Numbered from the stretch's first letter, positions 37,601 to 48,604 are shown. The stretch is 64,000 nucleotides of DNA from Diprion similis (GCF_021155765.1 NC_060118.1:4960001-5024000), one strand, 5' to 3'. Translations and numbers: made by a program. The notes: generated from the sequence alone by a model not told the origin.

Positions 37601-39489
37601 TTAATAGAGCATATTCTCATTACCTTTATTATCCCGTTTATAAAAATGTATTTTTTTCCTTGTGGATTGAAAAAAAAAAAACAAAAACAAAAAAAAAATA
37701 GAAAACAGAGCTCTTTGCGGACGTGAGAGATTTAAAGGCTGAAAAAAAACGAGTGAAACCTGTTAGTGAACAAGAAGAATGCGAATCGAGAAAAGTATGG
37801 CGCGAGGTAACTGCTGGACTCAGATTAAATGATATGGATCGTGCTACTGTTGCTAAGTATTCAATTGAGCAACGACAAAGAGAAGAAGCTCGCCTTCGCA
37901 AGGAAAGTAATGTTCCCTGGCAGACTAAGGTAAGTTGTTTTACGTGGTTCATATTCAGGCTACAGTCAATTTTCAAGGAAAAAAAACGCCGATGACTACG
38001 TTGATATTTCCATACGTGTCTTACATATCACTGTAGATTATATAAAATTGAAAGTGATATCCAAGGTGTAAATGTGGGGGAAAAGGAATTCGTTTTAATT
38101 TCATTCTGCTCAAAACAGTTTGCAATAAGAAAATATAAGACCTGTTGCATTACAAGGATAACTGAAAAACAAAATTTTTGCAAATCAACAACTTTTTGTC
38201 AGACTTAACTGATCAGAGTTATTATACACTACAAAAAAACTCGCCAGTTCCAGAAACGATTTGATTTTAAAATCTATAAATAATTCAGAAACTACTATCC
38301 GGTGATACTCAAATGTGACCATTTGTTAGCAATATCATGAACTACTTATCACAAGACTTTTACGAACATATATCTGCAGTTTTCTAAATTATTGTAATTT
38401 TAGTTTGTTTGGATTCATCACTTCAGGCTGCATAGATAACTTATCTGTACGTTTTAATATCTGTTTACAAAAATAAGTATTTTTCATGCATTTTCAATTT
38501 TGTATATCAAGTATTATGGTACTTTTCTATATTGATGGCTAAATAAAAATGCGTAATATATAGGCAACATTTAAACTGTTTTGAGTTGAAACAATTTCAA
38601 TCAATTAACAAAACACGCAGTCAAAAAAACCTTGAAATATATCCGATTTGACGTGGAATTGGCCATGTATAAAAATTCTAAAAATTTACAGAAATTGCGA
38701 TACAAACTAAGTTTTTCGACCGAAAGAAATTAATTTTTCGTCATTGATAAAAATGTTTTAGATAAAAATATCATCCCGAAATATATAATCCCAAAATTTG
38801 AACATGCTTTTATGAGTCATTTGGTTAATTGCTTTTTGATAGTTTCACGATAATTATGGTTTTCAAACATTCGGTCCGCAATCCCAAGTCCATATTCTAT
38901 ACCTTCATGTTCAAAAAATTCCTATTGAAACTTCGAAGTCGATATATTTGAAACTTATCGCGACCGCCTGTTGTGCTGAGTATGTAAGGGGCTGTAACTA
39001 TAAAATTTTATGAATTGGAACAGAAAATTTCTGGAACATTTCCCTCAAACCATACACTTTTCATTCATGAAAAAAATCGATATATTTCAACCATTTAAGA
39101 CTTCACGTTATAGAAGAACCATTTTAATTTCTACGATCAGCCACTATATAGATGATAAATTCCATAGGTACTGGAAAAAGGAATAATTACATTTCTTTAT
39201 TTCACTTAACATACAGTTCCATCTTTTGCAAGGCAAATCAGAAATATATTCTTAAAAACAATTTACCTCTAAATTCAAAATCAAAGGGGTAAAGAGAGTA
39301 AATGCAGGTCATTGGAGGCTGTGCCTGAGTCTCAATCTGTTAATAATAATTCTCAACTCAGATTAAGCTTAAGGTATTAATTACTTTTTGGAACAGCTTT
39401 TTAAGGAAACTAAAGATGGAGGCTGGGCATATGTATCACCACTTTCGGACAGGCTGCTAGTCACTACAAAGGAAACCAACAATGCATAA
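19662..39489 (+). CDS. OSBPL9: Oxysterol-binding-protein-related protein, ORP9 type (complete, 13 coding exons)
   Basis: Coding exons: 19662-19769, 28018-28233, 30397-30627, 30722-30797, 30856-30945, 32314-32431, 32795-32904, 34534-34563, 34634-34796, 36823-37097, 37177-37571, 37702-37929, 39397-39489. The frame is kept throughout, giving 710 residues (human ORP9 ~736). Exons 1-2 encode a PH domain ([19 protein letters not shown], later [10 protein letters not shown]), which in this family binds phosphoinositides. Exon 3 continues the helical region. Exon 6 has an acidic tract leading into YFDATEE, a FFAT-like VAP-binding motif for ER contact sites. Exons 9-13 form the lipid-binding ORD ([20 protein letters not shown]), with the ORP signature EQVSHHPP ending at the exon 10/11 junction, and YNPILGE and [12 protein letters not shown]. 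The C-terminus ends KETNNA. Role: lipid exchange between ER and Golgi or other membranes. Exons 1 and 4 appear to use GC donors. An in-frame ATG at 19536 would add 42 residues; I prefer [10 protein letters not shown] because the family begins near the PH domain. Confidence 0.95.
21453..21780. mobile_element. 330-bp inverted-repeat MITE in ORP9 intron 1
   Basis: The left arm 'cgtggtcaaacggcatagat' followed by 'cgaatcccaaaatgtat' matches the reverse complement of the right arm, 'atggtccaacgacatgcat' followed by 'cgaaactcaaaatctgt'. Similarity continues for ~90 bases ('acagatcNttgattat'). Confidence 0.65.
22694..22805. mobile_element. Hairpin MITE of ~110 bases
   Basis: 'aacgtggaaaaatccagcgc' followed by 'ctgaggcagacaatcagagt' pairs with the complement of 'actccagttgtctgcccta' followed by 'ggtgccggattgttccgcgtt', around a ~30-base loop. 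A similar half-site ('cttcagttgcctacttcagg') occurs near 5292. Confidence 0.6.
23125..23130 (-). promoter_or_regulatory. AATAAA, possible polyadenylation signal of the elongase
   Basis: The minus strand reads AATAAA about 30 bases past the elongase stop codon (23160). This is plausible for a compact 3' UTR, but the region is A/T-rich. Confidence 0.4.
23160..25950 (-). CDS. Very-long-chain fatty acid elongase, ELOVL family (complete, nested in ORP9 intron 1)
   Basis: Four exons are read: 25905-25950, 25504-25781, 24727-25029 and 23160-23324. All junctions are GT-AG in a consistent frame, giving 263 residues, typical for ELO/ELOVL proteins. The family condenses malonyl-CoA with long-chain acyl-CoA in the ER membrane. 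Visible hallmarks: [20 protein letters not shown] (first membrane span) and the [13 protein letters not shown] loop. Further in come [19 protein letters not shown] with the catalytic HxxHH histidine box, [14 protein letters not shown], and the last spans in exon 4 ([20 protein letters not shown]). The C-terminus ends in KKTA, matching the KKxx ER-retrieval pattern. The start at ATG 25950 ([10 protein letters not shown]) fits the usual short N-terminus. It is antisense to the host gene. The paralogue class within the insect ELOVL expansion cannot be decided here. Confidence 0.92.
23560..24117. mobile_element. 560-bp MITE in elongase intron 3
   Basis: The terminal arms 'actattgagacatttcact' plus 'tgaagcagacaacgaaa' and, in reverse complement, 'acaatagagacatttcac' plus 'gtgaagcagacaatgaaa' match over ~38 bases. 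The interior is AT-rich without an ORF. Confidence 0.7.
26364..27025. mobile_element. 660-bp MITE in ORP9 intron 1
   Basis: The left end 'acacgggtccacaaaaata' and subterminal 'gggggtcgaactgtatt' are mirrored on the right by the complements of 'acacaggtccacaaaaata' and 'gggggtcgaactgtatt'. Confidence 0.75.
29127..29497. mobile_element. TTAA-flanked palindromic MITE, copy 1 (ORP9 intron 2)
   Basis: It has TTAA at both ends. The arms contain 'catatctccaaatatcaaa' on the left and the complement of 'tatatctccaaatatgaaa' on the right. A second copy lies at 57409-57770 with the same 'atatctccaaatat' word and TTAA borders. Confidence 0.75.
29713..30239. mobile_element. 527-bp element with ~120-bp inverted repeats (ORP9 intron 2)
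   Basis: The outer ends 'ctacactagggtggttctta' and (reverse complement) 'gtagaatggggtggccctta' and the inner arms with 'ctacgtcaactggaacacg' on both sides give long imperfect terminal inverted repeats. No ORF is supported. Confidence 0.7.
31692..31793. mobile_element. ~100-bp hairpin MITE (ORP9 intron 5)
   Basis: 'agagccagtaccaacacatg' pairs with the complement of 'catgtgttggcgctggctct', with an inner loop of ~60 bases. Confidence 0.6.
35249..35799. mobile_element. Probable 550-bp element with agggtgacc/gtcaccct ends (ORP9 intron 9)
   Basis: It starts 'agggtgaccactcg' and ends 'gacgtcaccctgg', with 'gccaccctaaaaacc' nested inside. A similar 'gtcagggatt...caccctg' stretch lies at about 27360-27440. 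The ends are short, so the call is tentative. Confidence 0.4.
36038..36734. mobile_element. ~700-bp MITE with aagggtaacaccactc ends (ORP9 intron 9)
   Basis: The left end 'ttaaagggtaacaccactcc' and the reverse complement of the right end 'tcaaggggtaacaccactct' match over ~19 bases. The interior has a long T run and no coding signal. The left flank is TTAA and the right is TCAA, close to the TTAA elements. Confidence 0.65.
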
Positions 39490-42400
39490 GAAAACCCGAA
39501 GATGCTTCACGAAATTTAGAAAACGATATTAATTATACATTTTTAATATGACGACGATGTCGTAAGATATGATGCCTAAGGTCTCACATGACCGTTGTAG
39601 TATGTGTAAATTGAAGGGATAGAATTAAAATGCCTTGCTATATAGTTTATCGAATGAAAGAAGAAAACAGACATGATTGATATGATTAGATATATTTTGA
39701 AGAGCACAATAATTAACAAAGTGAATTAGGTGCTCCTATTTGAAATGCAGTTGAAGACATGGGTTACTTGAGGGCTAATTCAGACTTAGCGGCTCAAGAA
39801 GACCGAGTAGATGGATATAATGCAAGTAGGTATACTGATCACGCCTAAAGTGTCATGATTGCCTTTTAAGCAATGCCATTGTTAAGTATTTTGTAGTTTC
39901 CAAATCAAGAATCACTTAGTGATCTCAAAGCGACATATTAACGATATGTGTAGATTAAAAAGGTTATTCCGGTTTGGAAATTTGATTGATCAGTTGAAAT
40001 GGCGTGAAAACTAATTTTGTTATTATACCCTTGAGCGCCAGAAGAATCAGCTTTTACATTTCATAATCGGTTAAATGAAATTTTCAGCTGACCGAATAAG
40101 CTTCTTCTGGTAAAACAGCCTGCCTGGGTTTGGATACTATAGTCTTTCCAATAAGATGACCAATGGCTTCAAGTACATAATTTTTGAAAGTAGGAATTGT
40201 AACCCATGATCCCTAAGAAGTAAGATATCATATGATGAAAATATTTGAAGGAAGGTATGTACCAACTGTCTCATCGCGTAGGTCAATTCGGAGCATTTGG
40301 TGGTCATGATTTTCATGAACCAACCTCCAATGATACACATTTTGAACTTGGCAATGTTATACCTCTGAACAAAGCTTCAGTACACATTTCTAATGTTGAA
40401 TTTGGCTCACAGAAAAAGTGCACACCGAGTGCAAATTCCGTGATTGTCAACCGGTGCAGAAAGGAGAAAACCAGAAAAACCATAAGCGGTGCACATTCTA
40501 TAGCAAATGGAATTTGCTATATGGTGCAAAATTAATGACCAAAATTCCGCAAAGCCTAAAATAATTTTTGCGTACTATAATGCCGTGTATCAGAACGTAA
40601 GAAGTCATTTATTTTAAGCTGTACCATTGAACTGTGTACTTCAGAAACGTGTACCAATGCCTTGTGAGTTACTGTTAATGTTCGTGTGTACATTTGAAAT
40701 GTAAGCAGGAGATATCTTTTTGATTTTGTGTCCAGCAATCAGGCGTTTTTGTGTTAATTTTTATGCAATAATTCATGTCTAATTCCATTACGTTGAACGG
40801 AATAAAGGTATACAAGAAGAAAAAAGTAATGTATTATTGTAATATTCGTTCTATTCCATTATTATAGAGCTTATAATAACATTATTGAAAAACAACACAT
40901 TAATTGTACTGCAGAAGATAATTAAGGTTGCTATCACAAATATAGTATAAACTTTATTTGAGCCCCATGCGATGCTTTTCTCTGTTATAACATTTAGTAA
41001 TTGTATGCAACATTAAACTGTTGGTACGTACGTTTTATTTTAAGGCATGTGTAATTAATTTATTGCAACATTGTTGTAATGTACATGTACATATAGGTGT
41101 ATACGTACGTATGTATAATATGAATATTCATGGATTATTTTATAACCTACTTCGACATTTTTTGTGCCCCAGCATCGGGTTTCTTTCCATTTTTCCTGAG
41201 CCGATGATATTCGGCAAAAACCATTGACCTCAATCTTTCAAATCTATATCTCTCCTGCAGTCTTCTCCCAAGAAATGTTAAATTGAATTTGAATATTTTA
41301 TTTCATCATTAATTAGAAACATATTTCTCGTATGGCTCATAGCGGTCTCATTGATCACAACAAGTTACAAAAGTGACTACAAATATTTGAAAAGTGACCA
41401 TTTAGTGACTAAAATTCATGCTTCTTCTTTACTTATACACGATATGCACGATCATTATGTCCACTTTTTTGCATCAAATTGGCATATTCTGAAAAAAACT
41501 GGAATTAATGTGATTCTCGTTCATCATATATTATTGAGAGGCCTATAGAAAAATATAAACTTATAGTGCTTATAAATGAAATCTTCCTCTTTTCGCATCC
41601 AGGCTTGCAACCGTTGTAGACGGAGTTGATTGATCTTCGTTTTTTTTTCAATTTTTTCATGTACTTTTTTCTAATTTTATCTTATTTCTGATTGGTTGAA
41701 AATAATCCCTTTTTTTTATAGTAACATTCAGAATCGCGATTGTTAAGCCCTTATTTTAGGTTTATTTTCCAGGCTCTTCTTACTTTATGTTAACACACAA
41801 TGAACATTACTTATTAGTTGTAATGATAATTTTTGTAACTTGGAAAATTCATTTCTTGACGGAAAAATTGCTTAATAGTTACTTTTCATGAATTGTATCA
41901 AAAATGTTATTCTGTTGACATCCATTAAGTGACTTCTCACCTACAAAATTCCAAATACGGATGTACTCTATAAACACTTTCTTTCTCTGTGAAAATTCGT
42001 ATCATTGATAATTAAATTTATCAAATATTATATATTATACAAATAAACTGTTATTGAAAATCAAAATATCAAGTACCTACCCACTTATTTTCAGTGAGAC
42101 TGAACTTCGTAACGTTAATGCAATGGTGGATTTGTAGTTAAAGTTGCTATTTCGGCTTTTAAGGGCTGTCTGAATTACAGTAAAACGTGATAAAACAAAA
42201 TATATTAATGTTTTGTAAACTCAGTACCTTCAAAGTCATCTAAAGTTACACAATAAGCATTTTTTCCCTGATTCATTACGTCAATGTTACCAATTTCAAC
42301 CTCATTATTGTCAAATAAATCTTTGTACAATATCAACTGACTCTAACATTGAATTCAACACAAATCATTAATTGTTGTAACTAATAATGACTAAAAATAA

Positions 42401-43062
42401 TCGATTAAATCGATTATTCTTTCCCGATTAATCGAGTATGATCGACTATATTTCAGACTTGAATAATTGACCAATTCGATTATTTTTCATCATAATCGGT
42501 TTTTGTTTTTTTAATCTCATGAACGATGCAATGTGATATCAATTTATGCGATTAAAGTATCAATTAAATATTCAGAATCTTCCGAAAGGTTGGAGTCTCC
42601 TGAGGCCAATGATCTATTGATCATCTTTGAGAAAAATTATTAACGTTAGCTGTTACAAATGATATGTCGGAAACATGTTTTTGTTTGCAGAGCTGTGCAA
42701 AAACTCTGAGAAATATCAGAAACCTGCATCTTAATATTACTCAAACCTCGATTCAAACTAATGCAATTTAAAATTTTGAAAAATCTCGAAACCCTTAGCT
42801 AACCCCTAGAAGACATATGTTTTCATCAACGTTCTCTAAAAGTTTGTGAATATATTTCACTTTTCACAAGTATACATTTAATCCACACTCCCACAAGCCA
42901 AATTTATCACCCATTCTTCATCAAATTCATCTCCTTCTATTTTCTAAGTTTTAATTACTCTGGAAGTATCGATTCCAACATTCATCAAACATCAGAATCA
43001 GCTTTCTATGGATAACAATTTTTTTCATTCGATGTTTTCTTGAACGTTAAAATTAAATCATT
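39490..43062. other. Long intergenic stretch after ORP9
   Basis: It presumably begins with the ORP9 3' UTR (an AATAAA occurs near 40801). Beyond that I see AT-rich DNA with no conserved exon and only short chance frames. An 'aatcgatt'-rich patch lies near 42400-42500. Confidence 0.5.
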
Positions 43063-43201
43063 CCCAGATAGAAAACACGTATGGATAAAGTCTAAATACC
43101 GTCTAAAATACGTATGGTATTGGTAAAATGCATTAGTTACGTATAATATACATATTATTGGCTGTCCTTTAGTCTTTATCTATACGTGTGTTCTATCTGG
43201 G
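43063..43201. mobile_element. 139-bp near-palindromic MITE
   Basis: 'cccagatagaaaacacgtat' followed by 'ggataaagtctaaa' is mirrored by the complement at the right end ('tttagtctttatctatacgt' followed by 'gtgttctatctggg'). The arms are ~34 bases with few mismatches. Confidence 0.8.
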
Positions 43202-43299
43202 TTGACATTCATTTAAAAAAAATAGTTTTTCCATTTGATACTAATTCTTTTTCCGACCGTCTATTCCCTGCGTATAGAATAAGAGACTGAAAATTCTTT

Positions 43300-44900
43300 G
43301 TTCAAAAGAGTAAGGCTAATAGTTGACACTCCTTTTTCGAAAAATTTCGGGAAATGCTTGAATCGAGTGTTGGCACTGCAAGCAATGGATCAGGAGTTAC
43401 AGCCGAGAAACAAGAAGCGTCTTGCATAATTTCTGTGCTGTTGATCCCACGAATCTGTGGCTTCTTGAACTTCCGCTTCGCAACGAGTCGGTGTCGTTTT
43501 TCCCAGTTTTCTCGGAAACTGTGAGGGAGCAAATGATGGAATTGGTAAATAATTAAAAAGAAACCGAGGAGCAAATAGAAGCAATTGTCACTCGGACCAA
43601 ATCGATATTTTTTTGTTTCGGATACAATTTCGAATCTGCCGTTCTTCAACGTAACCTCCAAGCCGGTCCCTTTTTTTCCAATTTCATCGAAAACTATGAG
43701 GGAGCAAATTACAACATGTGCGGAGCAATTACTAGCGATTCAGGAGCAATTAGTAGCAATTATCAAATTTTCCATATCTTCATTAGTCTAAGCGACACAC
43801 TTCGCCTCGCGGAAACCCCTGTTTTTGGTTTTTCCTAATTTATTTGAAAACTATGCAGAAGCAATATACAAATATATGAAAATAATTTGGATTAATTAAG
43901 CAGCAATTCAAGGCCAATCCAATTCGGATATATGGAATAACCATCGGTTTGTTCTAAACGTTCATTTGAATTTGGCGCCATTTTACTAGGCCTCAAGTAC
44001 CCGGAACGTTTTCGTTGGATTTTATCAATAACCGTGTGGGCTATGGGAGCAAATAATAAAATTTAGGGAGCGATCAAAAGCAATTAAGGAGTAATTATTT
44101 GGCACATGAATTCTTCGGAAATTCTACGATTTTCGAAACTCCGTGAAAAACCTGGTCGCTCCCGGAAATGTATCTTCTTTTTTTTCGAATTTCTCGAAAT
44201 CCGTGTGGCGGTAAATAATAAAAAATTGAGAGCAAATTGAGAGCAATTTTTGGCGTGAAGATTTTCAAGGAACTCGAAGATGGCAGGCCAACTTTGCATA
44301 GGTGATTGCCCGTACGGAAAATTGTTGTCAGGCAATTTACAGTTAATGAGAAGCTGTCGTAAGTTAGATGCGCTAGAACTGGACAAACTTCCGGGACTAA
44401 AACCCGACTACAATTGTTTCAATTTTTATGAATAACCGATTGACTATCAAACGTAGGGCTTGCGTTATCAAACACCTACAAGCGAACAACAAACGATTGC
44501 CCGTTCGGAAAATTGAATTTCAATGCTATTTAAACTTAATGAGGACCTATCGTAAGTCAGATGCACTAGAATTGGACAAACTTCCGGAACTAGTGCCTAG
44601 TCATAATCATTTTTTTTTTTTTTTCGGCAGGGTCAGAGGGGGGATTTTTAAATTCTTACAGATAATTGGAGGACTGTTAAAAGTTGGTGAGGCGTTCATA
44701 AACACCAACAAACGATTCCGCACATGCAGAACCCAATTCGATCCCAAAATACAATTATAAGGCACGAAGTCATTTTAGTTCCTAGTCGATCTTGTTTTAT
44801 TAACGACTAAACTATTGACCATATCAAAAGTCGGGATTTCACTATTAAACACCAATAAACGATTAAAGAAAAGAATCAACATTACGGGATTGAAAACTCG
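43300..44900. repeat. Degenerate repeat region related to the foldback and 9.9-kb elements
   Basis: The words 'gggagcaaat' and 'ggagcaatt' recur between 43500 and 44250, as in the 48.6-52.8 kb foldback. From 44300 two ~215-base units share 'attgcccgtNcggaaaattg' and 'gaNttggacaaacttccgg'. The last part ('aacgattccgcacatgcaga', 'cttgttttattaacgactaa') resembles the right arm of 9913-11156. It is a mosaic of decayed members, without a gene. Confidence 0.55.
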
Positions 44901-45602
44901 TAATTCATGACGTCTCGACACTAAACTGACAACTGATTTGTGAATTAAGTATGAAATTGAGACTTATCAAATGAATGATCTATGCTGTTTTCTTTACCTT
45001 CATATTCAGGTCAACGGGGATTACCCGTGCCTGTAATTTGTTCAAAATCGTTTCGCAAATATAACGAAACATTAATTGAAACAAAAACCAATGTGTTGTA
45101 TGTTTGGAACGATTGAAGGAGTGTTAAATTACGAATAAGTTAAAGAATTTGTATCAATATATTGTGCACAATTAATAACGATTTTTCCTAACAGTATATC
45201 GTTACGTTAACCTTGCGAATTTAACCTCATCTTAGTTTAAGGAATTAACAATGATTACGAAGTTTCTTGGCAGACAGTAAAATATATCTGGGTATAAAAA
45301 TATTACACGTTCTAAAAGACCAATTTTATTTTGTATCAAATCAATGGAGTATGAAATTATTTTTTCCAATACCTAAATAAATATGGCTCATAAATAATAA
45401 AATTTTATAAGTACTCACTTATGTTCATGGAAGAGAGACAGAGACACAATGTTCTCTCAAGATAATGCTAAATTAAACAAACACCTGTGTGGCATTTTTT
45501 GATGTCATTGAAAACAGCCGTCCAGCGCCCTGCTCTCTAAATATTAACTAGCTTAAACATCATTTTTCATAGTCCTCACTGAAACACTGTCATTTTATAT
45601 AA
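44901..45602. other. AT-rich intergenic DNA, nothing recognised
   Basis: No exon, RNA gene or repeat structure could be supported by eye. Confidence 0.4.
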
Positions 45603-45912
45603 AGTCTGACCCCGGAATAAGTGCGCCTAGACTGGCAAGGAGAAATTTTTTTTTTGAGAATCGCTATACCCCTACCACATGCTATTCCTCACGTCCCTCT
45701 GCTTCGTTTGTCTCTAATTATTTATTTTAATGCGTGACTTCTCAATAATCAATAATTTGTTTAACTAGGCATGCTTATTCATAGGTTGGGATACAAAGTT
45801 CAACTGAAGCCAAAGTCTCAGTGGGAGAGAAGGCCTCCTGTTCCTGAAATTGACTGAGAAACGGAGGAAACTAGCTGATTGCAGGAGCACTTATTCCGGG
45901 GTCTGGCTGTAC
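45603..45912. mobile_element. 310-bp MITE with agtctgaccccggaataagtg ends
   Basis: The left end 'tctgaccccggaataagtg' and the reverse complement of the right end 'ccagaccccggaataagtg' match over ~24 bases. It has no ORF. Confidence 0.8.
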
Positions 45913-46374
45913 TCATACATAATATCTGAACATTTGTTTATGCTGCCAGTAATGTAATTGTCAATTGAAATTAATGTTTCTATTTCTTCAAAGTCGGTAT
46001 CATCAGTTAGTTCCATGAATTTTCTTGAAACAGTCAACATTGACATTAATGAATGAGTTGGTTATGAAAAGATGAAACATGAACAGCTAACGACAAAGTT
46101 TTCAATAATCGATACATATAATTGCGCAATGCAAGAGAACCGATAGCATTGTCAACTTAGAAATCCTGAAAGAAAAAGTGATTCAATTCCGTACTTGTGA
46201 CTATTTGAATTGGCATCTGCTCATATTTCCTTACACACTTCAGAAAAAAAGGAAAAAATTAACAAGCAGTAATATTAAATAATTGTTAAAATTCCAGGCC
46301 ATTTTTCTTCATATGGACTTATCTATAATAATTAAGCCGAAGACAAGTAAGAATGGGTCTTTGTCGAAGTATCG

Positions 46375-47490
46375 TTATAAGTAAACAAACCCTACAAAAT
46401 ATTTATCAATAATTCTGTACGACGGAGGATATCGTTTTGTGGATGATGAAAGATGATCAACAGCAGCCAGCATGACTGGCAAAGCTACTTGACACCGTTC
46501 TATATCAACACAGTAGCTTTTCATCTCTGTCTCATTTTCTGTGTACTTGTATAAAAGTTTGGTCACTCGACTAGATGCCAATTCAATTGTATCAGCTTTA
46601 TTTAAAATGGCACAATCCTTCTCTATTAATAATTCTAAATTCTTATCCATTACCTGCAAAATCAGGTAATGGGAACGTTCACCATCCAAAGTTTCGACTA
46701 CGATTCGATTACCCGTGAAGATATCGGTTCGATTGCTAACAATTGAGATGAAATCTTGCAATGGATCTGAAGCTTTTTCAATGTCAGATTCATCATCTGA
46801 AAATTTAAATTCTATGCAGCAATTCCATATCTTAATGCTATCTTTATATGTAGAATGACCCCCAAGTGTAGATAAACATCTATTGCACGTGACTGTTTGA
46901 CTATCTTCATCGATTTTCAGTTCCTTCTTAAAAATTGCCTTGTTCAACAGTCTGTAATCCTTTTCGTAAAAACAATCCGACTCCTTGGGGTCTGGGATAA
47001 CTGAGTAATCATTGCCATCATGATTGCAACAAAACCATTCACTCGGTTCACAGATATTTGAGGGTAAGGGTAGCACTCGTTTGAAGAAAACTACTTTAGT
47101 GATGTCATTCTTACAACGTGAGCATCGCAGGCAACAGTTTTTTTCTTTTAATCGGTGTTCAATATTCATGGGATTGCTTGGAAAATCAGTGATCGAATCT
47201 CCAGGTGTAGAAACTATCTCAGTTTTGAATGATCCATATGAACCTTCGATCGGTTGGGTCTGTACTCTGAGCGAGATCCAGTTGTCGGCAACAGTCAACG
47301 AAGAAAGAGTTTTTGGTATAATTTTTATAAAATGCAGTGGTAGAAATTTTGTTTGGCTTCCAATTTGAAGAATTATCACAGATTCTTTGAGCTTCAACTG
47401 TATCGCACTTTTTTCCACAATGTCCCGAGTCAAGATGAATATGTTGCAAGAACGTATGCGCGATCTTACTTCGATTGTTATCAATTCCAT
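46375..47490 (-). CDS. UBE3D: E3 ubiquitin-protein ligase E3D (UBE3D) homologue
   Basis: A single uninterrupted 371-residue ORF (human UBE3D 389). Recognised features: a cysteine-rich segment near residues 118-127 (CCLRCSRCKN), then FFKRVLPLPSNICEPSEWFC with the family's R-V-LPLPS...EW-C-C pattern. Next come ESDCFYEKDYRLLN (human has NDCF followed by a similar stretch) and a CNRCLSTLGG second cysteine knuckle, with a hydrophobic C-terminus ending VGFVYL. The family binds E2 enzymes such as UBE2C/UbcH10 through the Cys-rich region, and its C-terminal HECT-like cysteine region is atypical. The start at 47490 (MELITIEVRSRIRSCNIFIL) gives the expected N-terminal β-rich domain. The gene has no intron here. 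Only 84 bases separate its ATG from the ATG of an opposing ORF at 47575, suggesting a shared promoter. Confidence 0.88.
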   Translation of the reverse strand: MELITIEVRSRIRSCNIFILTRDIVEKSAIQLKLKESVIILQIGSQTKFLPLHFIKIIPKTLSSLTVADNWISLRVQTQPIEGSYGSFKTEIVSTPGDSITDFPSNPMNIEHRLKEKNCCLRCSRCKNDITKVVFFKRVLPLPSNICEPSEWFCCNHDGNDYSVIPDPKESDCFYEKDYRLLNKAIFKKELKIDEDSQTVTCNRCLSTLGGHSTYKDSIKIWNCCIEFKFSDDESDIEKASDPLQDFISIVSNRTDIFTGNRIVVETLDGERSHYLILQVMDKNLELLIEKDCAILNKADTIELASSRVTKLLYKYTENETEMKSYCVDIERCQVALPVMLAAVDHLSSSTKRYPPSYRIIDKYFVGFVYL

Positions 47491-47574
47491 TGCATATCAA
47501 GTGCGGAGAAAGGTCGTTCATCTTCAATTGTTTGTCCTTCTTAAATATAGGACAAAGGCTGAGAGTGCCAGCCA
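47491..47574. promoter_or_regulatory. Possible bidirectional promoter between UBE3D and the 47575 ORF
   Basis: An 84-base interval separates the two divergent start codons. No TATA box is evident. The assignment rests on geometry only. Confidence 0.3.
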
Positions 47575-47755
47575 ATGGACAGTGCTGTTATTTCTTGTTT
47601 GTTATCATCAGGTATCAATTATGTCAGGCAATGTGATGAGTTTTCTCTTGACTGTACTGTCATTTTTGAACTGTCAATCAGTGCATGGAAGTCTAACCTT
47701 GCCATATGTCCAGATGAAAAAATCCCAGTTTTGACACGACATACACTTACGAAGG
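47575..47755 (+). CDS. Possible first exon of an unrecognised small gene
   Basis: The ATG at 47575 opens a frame of ~60 codons (MDSAVISCLLSSG..., later ELSISAWKSNLAICPDEK) followed by a good donor (acgaag|gtacac). I do not recognise the family. The divergent position next to UBE3D and the donor site are the only support. A candidate terminal exon lies at 61920-62032, but the phases do not join directly, so at least one further exon would be needed. It may equally be a chance ORF in the UBE3D 5' region. Confidence 0.3.
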
Positions 47756-47778
47756 TACACCGTTTCTATCGATTTTAA

Positions 47779-48572
47779 GGAAAAATCGTGGAACACTATT
47801 TGAATGTTTTTGACCACTATAACGGCGTAATCCGTTAAAATAACTTCATTCTGTATGGTCTAAGGTCCAGACGAAGGCAACACAGCCCTAGAATAAAATG
47901 ATGAACACAGCTTACACAGCCAGCAGCCAACCTGGACGAACCAAGAATGTGGCCAGTGTTGCCAGAGTGAGCTATCGTTTAGTACTAGACGGCGCACATT
48001 GGGGCCGATTCCCAAGAAGCTGGTAAGAATTCAAAAACGTAGTTCCGTAGTTCATTCTATTTGAGACGTAATATATATGGGTTTTTGGTATAACTGATTA
48101 CGAATCTGAAGTAAAAATCGTGAAAAACGAAATGGCGGATCCAATATGGCGCATGCGATTCTCGAAATCAACCGGATTCGCTTGGAATGTATTATTAGGT
48201 TTTTGGGGTCGTTGAATACGAAAGTGAATGAATACACGAATCAGGTGTGGAAACCATAAAATTCTAAATGGCAGACCAAAAATAGGAATTATACTCTTTA
48301 GACATTAGTCTATCTATTTATGTACTCTAAATCCAATAAAATGAAACTTCATTTTTCGAGTTTTGGCCTATGAGTCACAGCTTTAACTTATAAAACAATA
48401 TGGGTAGCTTTTATATTCCCTTATACATCTTGAAGTCGATTGGCGGGAAATTCGTCGAAAACAATTCGTCAAAAAGAATTCTTCGAGAACGAGTCGTTGA
48501 AAACAAGTCGCCGAACAAACATCACGGTGAATTATAATATTGCAATATTAATACCATAATAAGCATGCACTT
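47779..48572. other. Non-coding flank of the foldback element
   Basis: No gene is seen. 'gccagagtgagctatcgttt' followed by 'agtactagac' resembles 'gccaataagctatcgttt' at about 16530. A short tandem repeat lies at 48449-48520. Confidence 0.4.
48449..48520. repeat. ~14-bp tandem repeat, about five units
   Basis: The units read aaattcgtcgaaaac, aattcgtcaaaaag, aattcttcgagaac, gagtcgttgaaaac and aagtcgccgaac. Confidence 0.65.
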
Positions 48573-48604
48573 AAGTATTATTCACAATTGACTTAGTGCA
48601 ATGG

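Noticed and set aside
42390-42500. Cluster of 'aatcgatt' palindromes
   Set aside because: Short AT-rich palindromes are expected by chance here. No longer inverted structure was found.
47024-47575. Several ORFs of 63-118 codons around the UBE3D start
   Set aside because: They overlap the UBE3D coding sequence in other frames, which has clear family motifs.
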